The notes: generated by a model from the sequence alone, not told the origin. A stretch of 7,118 nucleotides of DNA from Thermoplasmata archaeon (GCA_003651045.1 QMTJ01000056.1:1-7118); one strand, 5' to 3'; shown: positions 1-6,656, counted from the first letter of the stretch. Made by a program: numbers and translations.

Positions 1-84
1 AGAATAAAAATTGCTTATATATTATGGATAATTTTTGTCATAACAGGGGTTATTGTTTTTTTAATATGGTTCTTGGTGAAATAA
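1..84 (+). CDS. C-terminal end of a membrane protein gene (partial)
   Basis: Frame 1 is open from the window edge to a TAA at 82-84 and encodes 27 residues. Nearly all of them form one hydrophobic stretch (ILWIIFVITGVIVFLIWF) flanked by RIK at the start and VK at the end, so this reads as a single transmembrane helix closing a longer protein. A T7 run at 111-117 about 27 bases after the stop suits an archaeal terminator. The function cannot be told from the tail alone. It could be the last helix of a polytopic protein or the anchor of an exported one. It converges on the 135-residue membrane protein gene. The open frame, clean stop and downstream T run support it as a real gene end. Confidence 0.6.
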   Translation, partial: RIKIAYILWIIFVITGVIVFLIWFLVK

Positions 85-117
85 AAAAAAGAAAAAAGAG
101 AAAAAATATATTTTTTT
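83..117. terminator. Bidirectional oligo-T terminator between convergent genes
   Basis: The 41-base gap between two convergent stop codons is almost pure A/G followed by T. On the + strand there is a T7 run at 111-117. On the - strand the 83-106 stretch reads as three T-runs broken by single C residues or CTC. Archaeal RNA polymerase terminates at U-tracts without needing a stem, so each strand carries its own signal. The - strand part contains the 15-mer T6-CTC-T6 (92-106), which also follows the other - strand gene of this window. Confidence 0.6.
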
Positions 118-125
118 ACAATGTT

Positions 126-533
126 TTATACTTCCTTCCCCATGTCATAGATTGTTTTTATAGCTAACAACCCCACTGCTGGTGCTACGAATATTGATAG
201 ACTCATTGATATACCGTGTAACAGAGAACCAAGCCAAGGGTTTATTACAGCGTTTTTGAAAACCCCGTACATTACTACTAGTGCTATCCCCGCTATTAAG
301 AAACCCGGTGTTTCTTTAGCTGTAATTGTTCCTCTACCTAATACTGCTAGTACTCCTACGATTACACCTATTATCGCTAGTACCCATGCTACGTATCCGC
401 CGTTTGTTGTTAATAGAAAGTTGTTTCCACTTTCAATAGTTACCGCTGTATACAGGCCAACTAACGATGCAATTACGATACCAATTATAAAAGACCAGCT
501 TCCTATCTTTAGCATTATATCATTTTTTGCCAT
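126..533 (-). CDS. Four-helix integral membrane protein, function unknown
   Basis: The 135-residue protein has four hydrophobic segments, at about residues 11-33, 46-66, 75-92 and 107-126. Short positively charged pieces (MLK at the N-terminus, RGTITAK between helices 2 and 3, a lysine-containing C-terminus) suit an N-in/C-in topology. A Gly-rich, small-residue character (IIGVIVGVLAVLG) suggests tightly packed helices. I see no catalytic or ligand-binding motif and do not recognise the family. The ATG at 531-533 is well supported: GGAGGAG lies 9 bases upstream and a TATA box lies further up. The gene stands alone, divergent from lonB and convergent with the partial gene at the left edge. The call as a real gene is firm because of the ribosome binding site, promoter, coherent membrane pattern and terminator; the role is open. 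Confidence 0.85.
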   Translation of the reverse strand: MAKNDIMLKIGSWSFIIGIVIASLVGLYTAVTIESGNNFLLTTNGGYVAWVLAIIGVIVGVLAVLGRGTITAKETPGFLIAGIALVVMYGVFKNAVINPWLGSLLHGISMSLSIFVAPAVGLLAIKTIYDMGKEV

Positions 534-542
534 TTTTTTTCT

Positions 543-549
543 CTCCTCC
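543..549 (-). promoter_or_regulatory. Shine-Dalgarno site of the 135-residue membrane protein
   Basis: On the - strand this reads GGAGGAG and lies 9 bases before the ATG at 531-533. It is a strong match to the complement of the archaeal 16S rRNA 3' end and fixes the start codon. Confidence 0.75.
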
Positions 550-587
550 GCCCTAAAAAAATAGTTTGTAATAAAACCATCTACTTG

Positions 588-595
588 TTTATAAA
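588..595 (-). promoter_or_regulatory. TATA box (palindromic TTTATAAA)
   Basis: TTTATAAA is an exact palindrome, so direction must come from the flanks. The - strand flank (AGAAATC just upstream) resembles a BRE, while the + strand flank (TACTTG) does not, so I assign it mainly to the membrane protein gene. A start of transcription about 25 bases downstream (near 565) would give a leader of about 30 bases carrying the GGAGGAG site. Weak use in the + direction is possible. Confidence 0.5.
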
Positions 596-605
596 GATTT
601 CTAAA

Positions 606-659
606 ATGATATTTGTTAGGAGATTGAGGAGGAAAGATTCAAATATGTATCTCTTATAA
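606..659 (+). other. Intergenic stretch with a possible 17-codon reading frame
   Basis: Between the divergent promoters, an ATG at 606 opens a 17-codon frame (MIFVRRLRRKDSNMYLL, stop TAA 657-659). It holds an inner ATG at 645 that sits 12 bases after a GGAGG at 628-632. A + strand transcript from the palindromic TATA box at 588-595 would begin near 617 and could expose this ribosome-binding sequence, leaving only the four codons MYLL. The purine-rich sequence may be chance. I see no other gene in the 190-base gap and nothing that proves translation. Confidence 0.15.
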
Positions 660-676
660 CTGGTTTTACCAAAATG

Positions 677-687
677 TTTAAAAAATA
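677..687 (+). promoter_or_regulatory. TATA box of lonB
   Basis: TTTAAAAAATA fits an archaeal TATA element. Transcription would start roughly 25 bases on, near 704-708, giving a leader of only about 20 bases before the GTG start. Just after the box, ATGTT (690-694) and AACAT (699-703) form a 5-bp inverted repeat around CTAA, placed between the TATA box and the likely start site, where a repressor could act. Confidence 0.5.
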
Positions 688-703
688 AGATGTTCTAAAA
701 CAT

Positions 704-730
704 ATGAAGGTTTTGCTTGGAAATTGGTGA
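704..730 (+). other. Possible 8-codon leader frame overlapping the lonB start
   Basis: ATG at 704 opens the frame MKVLLGNW and stops at TGA 728-730, which overlaps the lonB GTG start (727-729) in the four bases GTGA. This geometry allows stop-start coupled translation. The expected transcription start lies very close to the ATG, so translation would have to be leaderless. An overlap of this kind can arise by chance, and no second copy is available for comparison, so it is listed only as a candidate. Confidence 0.15.
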
Positions 731-2799
731 AAAAAGTGATAGATACCCAAGAGAAACAGGATTCTAATGAGGATTCATCAGATACTGATGAGTTAAAACC
801 TATTGATGAGTGGATTAAGTCTCAGGATTTTAAAACAACAGCGGATATTGAAGTACCTGAGCTTTTGTTGGATCAGGTTATCGGGCAGGAGAGAGCTGTT
901 GAGATCGTACGGAAGGCTGCTGAGCAGAAACGTCATGTTATGCTTATTGGTGACCCCGGTACTGGTAAATCTATGGTTGCTCGTGCTATGACTGCTTTTC
1001 TCCCTAAGGAGGAACTTGAGGATATCATTGCTTATCCTAATCAGGATGACCCTAATACTCCTCATATCCGTGTTGTTCCTGGTGGTAAGGCTAATGAGAT
1101 CGTCAAAGCGCAAAGGGAGGAGGCTAGAAAGAAAAAAGAACAGCAGAGTACTTTTATAGCATGGTTTGCTTTTATTATTGTATTGTTAGCTATTTTTGCT
1201 GCTCTTACTCCAGCTTTATCAGAAAATGGTAATATTAGCATTGACAAGATTCAATATCAGTGGTTGTTTTTTGGTGTTATCGCTGCAATTTTTATTTTTT
1301 TGATTTTTTCTAGAGGTAGTTTAACGCAGAGGAGTACTTTGAATCAAGTTCCGAAGATTCTTGTTGCTCATGATAAAAATGATAGTCCTCCGTTTATTGA
1401 TGCAACAGCTGCTCATTCTGGTGCTCTTCTTGGTGATGTTCGTCATGATCCTTTTCAGTCAGCTGGTCTTGAGACGCCTCCTCATCAACTTGTTGAAGCT
1501 GGTGCTATTCATCGTGCGCATAAGGGTGTGTTGTATATTGACGAGATTAACACTCTTAGTTTACCTTCTCAGCAGCATTTATTGACTGCTATTCAGGAGA
1601 AAAAGTTTCAGATTACTGGTCAGTCAGAGCGTAGTTTTGGTGCTATGGTTAAAACAGAACCGGTTCCTTGTGATTTTATTCTTGTATCCGCTGGTAACCT
1701 TGATGCTTTGAATGGTATGCATCCTGCTCTTCGCTCTCGTATACGAGGTTATGGTTACGAGGTTTATTTGAATAGTGTTATGGATGATACCGATGAGAAC
1801 AGGAGGAAACTCATCCGTTTTGTTGCTCAGGAAGTTAAAAAAGATGAAAAAATCCCTCATTTTGATCGTGATGCTGTAGCTGAGATTATACATGAGGCTC
1901 AACGTCGTGCTGGTCGCAAAGGCAAACTTAGTTTGCGTCTCCGTGAACTTGGTGGTCTAGTTCGTGCTGCTGGTGATATAGCTTTTGAAAAAGGTAGTAA
2001 GATTGTTACAAAAGAACATGTGCTGCAGGCGAAAAAGATTGCTAAATCTCTTGAACAGCAGGTCGTTGATCGTGCTATTGAGCAACGTAAAGAATATAGA
2101 TCTTTTAAAATAAAAGGTGAAGAAGTAGGTGTCGTGAATGGACTCGCGGTTCATACCGCTGATCCTAGTATGAGCGAGTTTTCTGGTCTTGTACTACCTA
2201 TCGTTGCTGAGGTTACACCAGCGGGTTCAGAGTCGGAGGGAAAAGTAATCGCTACGGGTAAACTAGGGGAGATAGCAAAAGAATCTGTTCTTAATGTATC
2301 AGCTATTATTAAAAAATACATGGGTAAAGACATCACTGAGCATGATATACACATCCAGTTTATAGGTACATATGAAGGTCTTGAAGGTGACTCCGCTAGT
2401 ATTTCTGTGATCACCGCGGTTATATCAGCTATGGAAGGTATACCTGTTCGTCAGGATACAGCTATGACTGGTTCACTTAGTATAAGAGGCACAGTTTTAC
2501 CAATTGGTGGTGTAACTGCTAAGGTAGAAGCAGCAGCTAAAGCTGGTATAAAAAGAGTAATTATACCTCGTGCTAATCTCAATGATGTCCTTATAGAGGA
2601 TCAATACAAAGACAAAATAGAAGTTATACCAGTGGAAACACTCCCAGAAGTTATAGATCATGCATTGATTGGTGAAGGTAAAAAGAAACTACTTGAAAAA
2701 CTAAAAGCTATGAAGCCACCAAAAGTTATAGGTAAAATAGAGCTGGAATCTGAAAAAACTATAACGTCTCAGAGTAAAGAAACAACAATGGATGAATAA
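727..2799 (+). CDS. lonB: Archaeal membrane-bound ATP-dependent Lon protease (LonB)
   Basis: LonB degrades misfolded and regulatory proteins at the inner face of the archaeal membrane. Numbering is from the GTG start (690 residues; 620-700 is usual). In order: a start of the VPELLLDQVIGQ type common to LonB (about 43-54); Walker A GDPGTGKS (75-82); the LonB-specific insertion with two transmembrane helices (about 142-162 and 179-194); Walker B VLYIDE with D272 and E273; sensor-1 N324; arginines R336/R338 in HPALRSR; the helical sensor-2 region LSLRLRELGG (402-409); and the protease domain with EGDSAS. The catalytic Ser is S556 and the Lys is K599 in GGVTAK, 43 residues apart as in characterised archaeal LonB. 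All active residues are present, so the enzyme should be functional. The adjacent TTG (724) is an alternative start; GTG is the commoner start codon, and no strong ribosome binding site separates them. Codon use changes near 2100 (see findings). It has its own promoter and terminator. Confidence 0.97.
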   Translation: MKKVIDTQEKQDSNEDSSDTDELKPIDEWIKSQDFKTTADIEVPELLLDQVIGQERAVEIVRKAAEQKRHVMLIGDPGTGKSMVARAMTAFLPKEELEDIIAYPNQDDPNTPHIRVVPGGKANEIVKAQREEARKKKEQQSTFIAWFAFIIVLLAIFAALTPALSENGNISIDKIQYQWLFFGVIAAIFIFLIFSRGSLTQRSTLNQVPKILVAHDKNDSPPFIDATAAHSGALLGDVRHDPFQSAGLETPPHQLVEAGAIHRAHKGVLYIDEINTLSLPSQQHLLTAIQEKKFQITGQSERSFGAMVKTEPVPCDFILVSAGNLDALNGMHPALRSRIRGYGYEVYLNSVMDDTDENRRKLIRFVAQEVKKDEKIPHFDRDAVAEIIHEAQRRAGRKGKLSLRLRELGGLVRAAGDIAFEKGSKIVTKEHVLQAKKIAKSLEQQVVDRAIEQRKEYRSFKIKGEEVGVVNGLAVHTADPSMSEFSGLVLPIVAEVTPAGSESEGKVIATGKLGEIAKESVLNVSAIIKKYMGKDITEHDIHIQFIGTYEGLEGDSASISVITAVISAMEGIPVRQDTAMTGSLSIRGTVLPIGGVTAKVEAAAKAGIKRVIIPRANLNDVLIEDQYKDKIEVIPVETLPEVIDHALIGEGKKKLLEKLKAMKPPKVIGKIELESEKTITSQSKETTMDE

Positions 2800-2818
2800 A
2801 AAAAATCTCAAAAAAATG

Positions 2819-2825
2819 TTTTTTT
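2819..2825 (+). terminator. T7 terminator of lonB
   Basis: A run of seven T residues lies 19 bases after the lonB stop. It is preceded by seven A residues (2810-2816), giving a weak A/T fold with a two-base loop. This matches U-tract termination in archaea and separates lonB from the next gene, which has its own TATA box. Confidence 0.55.
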
Positions 2826-2837
2826 AGTTAATTAATA

Positions 2838-2846
2838 TTTTATATC
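2838..2846 (+). promoter_or_regulatory. TATA box of the NMN adenylyltransferase gene
   Basis: TTTTATATC lies about 30 bases before the ATG at 2876. With normal archaeal spacing, transcription starts a few bases before the ATG or at it. There is no Shine-Dalgarno sequence in the bases before the ATG (CCCAGTGTATACTT), so the message is probably leaderless or nearly so. Confidence 0.5.
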
Positions 2847-2875
2847 TAACTGTACATACTTCCCAGTGTATACTT

Positions 2876-3430
2876 ATGAAAGCATTATTTATAGGGCGTT
2901 TCCAACCGTTTCACAAAGGACATCTAAAAGTTATACAGGATATCTCTAAAAAATATGATGAAATCATCATAGGGATAGGGTCGTCTCAATACGCAAATAC
3001 CATGGAGAACCCATTTACAGCAGCTGAACGAGAAGAAATGATTAAAAAATCTTTAAAAGAAATAGGTGTTAAAAACTATAAAATATTCTTCATCCCAGAT
3101 ATACACAACCCGTCGAAATGGGTAGATCATGTGACCTCTATCATCCCTAGTTTCGATGTAGTGGTTTCAAATAATACTTTCACCCTAACTCTTTTCTCAG
3201 AAAAAGGTTTTAAAGTTATAAAAACACCTCTTTATAACAAAAAAATGTATTCTGGTAAAGAAATCCGTAAAAGGATGATGAACGATGAAAAATGGGTTGA
3301 CTTAGTACCTACACCTGTAGCAAATATTATAAAAGATATTGATGGTGTTAAACGTTTGAAAAATTTTATTAAAAAAAGAGAAAAAAAAGTTTTTAAGATG
3401 TTTTTTCTGAGTGTTTCTTTATTCTACTGA
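2876..3430 (+). CDS. nadM: Archaeal nicotinamide-nucleotide adenylyltransferase (NMNAT)
   Basis: This cytosolic enzyme joins NMN and ATP to give NAD and pyrophosphate, the central step of NAD synthesis and salvage. The N-terminus carries the nucleotidyltransferase signature GRFQPFHKGH (residues 7-16, with H13 and H16 as the HxGH pair). It is followed by GIGSSQYANTMENPFTAAER (33-52), IPDIHN (73-78), KWVDHV (81-86), and the second signature YSGKEIRKRM (125-134), the ISSTxxR-type ATP-binding motif. This order matches archaeal NMNAT. FMN adenylyltransferase (RibL) shares HxGH but is shorter and lacks the SAQ/PFTAxER block. Usual length is about 168-178; here it is 184 because the last 13 residues (VFKMFFLSVSLFY) follow an A8 run and read over the end of the convergent gene. 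That tail looks non-native. The ATG start places GRFQPFHKGH where the family has it. It is transcribed separately from lonB. Confidence 0.95.
   Translation: MKALFIGRFQPFHKGHLKVIQDISKKYDEIIIGIGSSQYANTMENPFTAAEREEMIKKSLKEIGVKNYKIFFIPDIHNPSKWVDHVTSIIPSFDVVVSNNTFTLTLFSEKGFKVIKTPLYNKKMYSGKEIRKRMMNDEKWVDLVPTPVANIIKDIDGVKRLKNFIKKREKKVFKMFFLSVSLFY
3371..3388 (-). terminator. Oligo-T terminator of the 1059-residue protein gene
   Basis: On the - strand this reads T8-CTC-T7, starting five bases after the TAA stop at 3393-3395. It is a strong archaeal U-tract terminator that lies inside the coding sequence of the convergent adenylyltransferase gene. It contains the same T6-CTC-T6 15-mer found behind the 135-residue protein gene. 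Confidence 0.6.
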
Positions 3431-6400
3431 TGAAATCTATAACACCCGCAGATAACGCAGTTAAAGCCGCTAGTACACATAAATAAAAACCAAATCCTAA
3501 ACCCCACGTACCAGACATATAAGTTGTTTCTTTATCTGGTAATACCACGTTTAAAGTTCCTTGACCCTGAAGACTCCCAAGGCTGATCTCAGTTATCCTT
3601 GACATTCCAAAGAAATAAGCAGTAGCTACCATTATCAAAAACAAGACACTAGCGGAGATTAAAATCATGTAGAATCTCCTTTTTAAAATAATATTAGGTA
3701 GGAAACTTACTCCTAATAAAAAGAAACCTGAGAGAACGATCAATAGTAAAACACCTAAAAAATTAGAGAATATCTCAGGTATAGTCGCTATGTCAAGGTA
3801 AAGAGTACCTTGATACCATGTTTTTTCAATCATTGTTTGTGGTGTTATAAACATTTCAGTGTTTTTCTCAGCGATTGGATTGCTACTATGAGCGTTTAAC
3901 ACCCACCAGGGTTGAAACAACGAGAGTAGTATAAGACTCATAGCTAATAGCTTCAAAAACGTGTTTAAAGAGATTTTTTTGAACATCTTCAACACTATTA
4001 TTTCCCCTATGAACAATAGAGTTAACATTGTAACTGTTATAGCGAGTAATGGTTCCTGTGTAGTGACTATTTTAATGTTTTTATCATTTGTTAAATCAAA
4101 GTTTTTTATACCTATTATTTTTTCATCAGAAAAAACATGTATTGTATATTCACCTGGCGGCAAAGAAAGTACCTCATCTACAGGGATTGATCTAAAAACG
4201 GTTTCACCATCTCGTAGTACATCTATTTTTTGATTTTCTATGTTAACAGGGTTCCCATGTGAATCAAGAAGAGATGTTCTAAGGTTAAACATCGCAGTAA
4301 AATCTACATCTATAATACAGTCCTCAGGTATTTTTATTGATTTTTCATTGGAAAAACCACCATATGAGAGGTACAAAATATATGATGCCCTTGGGAGTTT
4401 TTCAAATAAAAACTTTCCTGAGGTTAGTTTTTTAGAAAGAATCTTGTTTTGTTGAATCATCTCAGGGCTTATAAGAGTAGGTTTAACATTGACACCTGGT
4501 GGGAAACCTATTTTATCTTTTACATTAATGGTTAAGTCATAGAGTTCTAGGTTTATATTTATGTTTTTCTTTAACAATGGTATTTTTTCTTCATAAACTT
4601 TAAAACCTTTATAAAACGCTTTTAAAACATATGTGTCGAAGAGGCTAAAAGGTATAGTAAAAGGTATGGTTTCATTACCCGTGGTTACATTGGTTTCAAC
4701 GATGGTATTGTTCATGCATAGAAGTAGTTCCATGTTTTCTATATTCTCTCCATGTTGATCTTTAGCTGTTACTATAATGTTTTTTGGCCATGTACAGTAA
4801 ACATCAACTTGTGTGTCATCTTCTATTTTAACAGGTTTACATCCAATATATCGGGATGGTTGTTTACCGATTTTTAGATAGATTTTAACAATGTACTCAC
4901 CAGGAGCTATTTTAGGGAATTTTATCCGGGGTGCACCAATAACTGGTTTATATATAATTCCTGTTGAGATATATTCATTGTTTCTGTACAACTCTGCATA
5001 TACATTTGTAATATTGATTCTTGTTAAATTAGCTAACAAGGGGTGTATAAAGAATCTACCTGTGAGTCTTGGTTTAACTGTTAAAGTGTAAATATTCTGA
5101 TTACCTTTATATGAAGCATTGTAGCTGTTATGACGGTGCTTAATTAACTCTTGAAAAAACTTGCTTTCCTTGACTACACTTGGATAGCCGCCTTTTTCTG
5201 ATGTGAAAAACTCAGCGTTAAACTCTACAACAAGATCATTAGGTATTTCTAAATCATGTGAACTACCTGGTTCATATGAGTTTCTACCAAAGTTTATAGC
5301 GGCATAGTCTATCTCAGTACCCATTACATCCATGTATTCTTTTTCAGCGACTTTAACCTGTATACCATCTCTCTCTTTTGTTCCTTCTTTAACAATACCG
5401 TGGTTTGAAGAAAAAATAACAGCATGTGTTTTACCCTGTTCACCTTCATCGTATGATATCCACGCGTCTTTTCCTAAATCACAATCCGCTGTATAGGGTA
5501 TTATCCATTCACGTTCTTTACCCTCTGGATCTGGATCTAGTCTGTATTCTTTTATCCTATCATCTTCTCCGTACACGTGTAGATATGGTAATATTTCACC
5601 GAAACACATTTTCTGTATTTTTTCACTTGTGGATTTATATGTAAGCAATGCACCATATCTTCCATCTACGTTTTCTATTCCTTCTACTGTTCCTTTTTCA
5701 AATACTTGATGTTTCACATGAACACTTATGCGTTTATCCTCGGTGGGTGAGTAATAATATTTATACACATTAGTTGTTCTTAAATCCTTTTTCTGCGATT
5801 CACTTATTATCCTAAATTCAACCATTAGGTTACCATCTACACATATTTCTTTAGAAACAAGTACTTGATCTGATGAAATTTCATCTTTATCTTTTGTCCC
5901 ATGTTGATAAGAAAAACAAAACGAGACGATGTCATCAGAGGAGGTTATCCCAAATTCTTTAGTCCCCGGTTTTTGTTTCACAATACATTGGGATAACATC
6001 CGATATATGGCTTTTCCTTTTTGTCCGACTCCAAAAACAATATCTCCATCCTCAACGATTTTATAGTAATCACCCTCAGCTAATACACCAGGTATAGGTT
6101 CGTAATAGTAATACGAGTCCTCAACATTAACATGATCAACATAATTAGGTGGATTTTTTTCATCTTTATCATAGTATATAAAATATCTTTCTTTTCCATC
6201 TGCAAATTCTGGAACCAAAAAAACCAGTCCACATTTTTTTATATGAACCGGGTCAGTGTATTCTAAGTCATAAATCTGCGACTCGAGTTCATACCATTTT
6301 CCTTTACTCCAGCAACAAACACGTATTGAATGTTTTTCATTGTTTTCTGCCCAGCACGGGTTGTTGAACTCTACATCAATATCAATAGGTTGATATTTAG

Positions 6401-6572
6401 CGTATCCTTTATCTGTGGATATAGGTAAAACTATCTCTTGTCTATACCTCCACTGGTTATTCCAACAAGGAACAATCTCCTCATTTTGAGAAACAGCAAA
6501 AAAAGTATACACTGGGCTACCAAGTAACGTCAAGAAAACAATAGTTATTATCAACGTTTTTCTATATAACAT
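3393..6572 (-). CDS. Large exported, membrane-anchored protein with beta-sandwich repeats
   Basis: This 1059-residue protein has a signal-type N-terminus (MLYRKTLIITIVFLTLLGSP, helix about 4-25) and a long extracellular part to about residue 841. It ends in five transmembrane helices (about 842-864, 872-890, 936-959, 967-988, 1026-1048). Basic loops (KMFKK, LKRR, SRIKK) put the C-terminus inside. The region after the signal (WRYRQEIVLPI at 41-51, then IRVCCW and FIYYD) resembles DUF2341-type modules of archaeal surface proteins; this is a tentative match. Residues about 513-840 look like four units of about 80 residues, each a carboxypeptidase-regulatory or Ig-like beta-sandwich with turns such as PGEYIVKIY and PGEYTIHVF. 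Fourteen cysteines and six N-x-S/T sites lie in the outer part. No enzyme motif is seen; a cell-surface or structural role is an inference. The start ATG has GAGGGG just upstream. The 3' end overlaps the convergent adenylyltransferase gene by 38 bases. Confidence 0.88.
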   Translation of the reverse strand: MLYRKTLIITIVFLTLLGSPVYTFFAVSQNEEIVPCWNNQWRYRQEIVLPISTDKGYAKYQPIDIDVEFNNPCWAENNEKHSIRVCCWSKGKWYELESQIYDLEYTDPVHIKKCGLVFLVPEFADGKERYFIYYDKDEKNPPNYVDHVNVEDSYYYYEPIPGVLAEGDYYKIVEDGDIVFGVGQKGKAIYRMLSQCIVKQKPGTKEFGITSSDDIVSFCFSYQHGTKDKDEISSDQVLVSKEICVDGNLMVEFRIISESQKKDLRTTNVYKYYYSPTEDKRISVHVKHQVFEKGTVEGIENVDGRYGALLTYKSTSEKIQKMCFGEILPYLHVYGEDDRIKEYRLDPDPEGKEREWIIPYTADCDLGKDAWISYDEGEQGKTHAVIFSSNHGIVKEGTKERDGIQVKVAEKEYMDVMGTEIDYAAINFGRNSYEPGSSHDLEIPNDLVVEFNAEFFTSEKGGYPSVVKESKFFQELIKHRHNSYNASYKGNQNIYTLTVKPRLTGRFFIHPLLANLTRINITNVYAELYRNNEYISTGIIYKPVIGAPRIKFPKIAPGEYIVKIYLKIGKQPSRYIGCKPVKIEDDTQVDVYCTWPKNIIVTAKDQHGENIENMELLLCMNNTIVETNVTTGNETIPFTIPFSLFDTYVLKAFYKGFKVYEEKIPLLKKNININLELYDLTINVKDKIGFPPGVNVKPTLISPEMIQQNKILSKKLTSGKFLFEKLPRASYILYLSYGGFSNEKSIKIPEDCIIDVDFTAMFNLRTSLLDSHGNPVNIENQKIDVLRDGETVFRSIPVDEVLSLPPGEYTIHVFSDEKIIGIKNFDLTNDKNIKIVTTQEPLLAITVTMLTLLFIGEIIVLKMFKKISLNTFLKLLAMSLILLSLFQPWWVLNAHSSNPIAEKNTEMFITPQTMIEKTWYQGTLYLDIATIPEIFSNFLGVLLLIVLSGFFLLGVSFLPNIILKRRFYMILISASVLFLIMVATAYFFGMSRITEISLGSLQGQGTLNVVLPDKETTYMSGTWGLGFGFYLCVLAALTALSAGVIDFISRIKKHSEKTS

Positions 6573-6575
6573 ATA

Positions 6576-6581
6576 CCCCTC
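6576..6581 (-). promoter_or_regulatory. Shine-Dalgarno site of the 1059-residue protein
   Basis: On the - strand this reads GAGGGG. The GAGG core ends five bases before the ATG at 6570-6572. It is a moderate match and agrees with the signal-peptide start. Confidence 0.5.
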
Positions 6582-6627
6582 GTTCTTAGCTCTCTTTATC
6601 TTTCTAATCTTCTACATAGCGTTTATA

Positions 6628-6635
6628 ATATATAA
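6628..6635 (-). promoter_or_regulatory. TATA box of the 1059-residue protein gene
   Basis: On the - strand this reads TTATATAT. The start of transcription expected near 6605 gives a leader of about 33 bases. The region is very A/T-rich, so the exact box may be a few bases off; TATTATAAA just downstream is an alternative. Confidence 0.4.
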
Positions 6636-6656
6636 TGTAGTTTTAATAATATAATA

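Noticed and set aside
256..564. 102-codon + strand open frame opposite the 135-residue membrane protein
   Set aside because: It lies antisense to a gene with a clear promoter, ribosome binding site and membrane pattern. Its product is low-complexity (many Thr, Ile, Pro) as expected from antisense reading of hydrophobic codons.
724..726. TTG as the lonB start codon
   Set aside because: It is possible and adds only one residue, but GTG three bases on is the more common start codon. No ribosome binding site decides between them, so GTG was used.
793..2414. Several - strand and + frame-2 open frames of 60-106 codons within lonB
   Set aside because: All lie inside the unambiguous LonB coding sequence, lack their own promoters or ribosome binding sites, and have no recognisable domains.
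2810..2825. A7/T7 fold after lonB as a true stem-loop terminator
   Set aside because: The loop would be two bases and the stem only A-T pairs, so it is unlikely to be stable. The T-run alone is the more credible signal.
2876..3430. FMN adenylyltransferase (RibL) or another HxGH cytidylyltransferase
   Set aside because: The GSSQYANTMENPFTAAER block and the YSGKEIRKRM signature follow the NMNAT pattern and the overall length fits NMNAT better.
3961..5644. + strand open frames of 66-90 codons within the 1059-residue gene
   Set aside because: They are antisense shadows of a continuous 1059-codon gene with signal peptide and coherent membrane topology.
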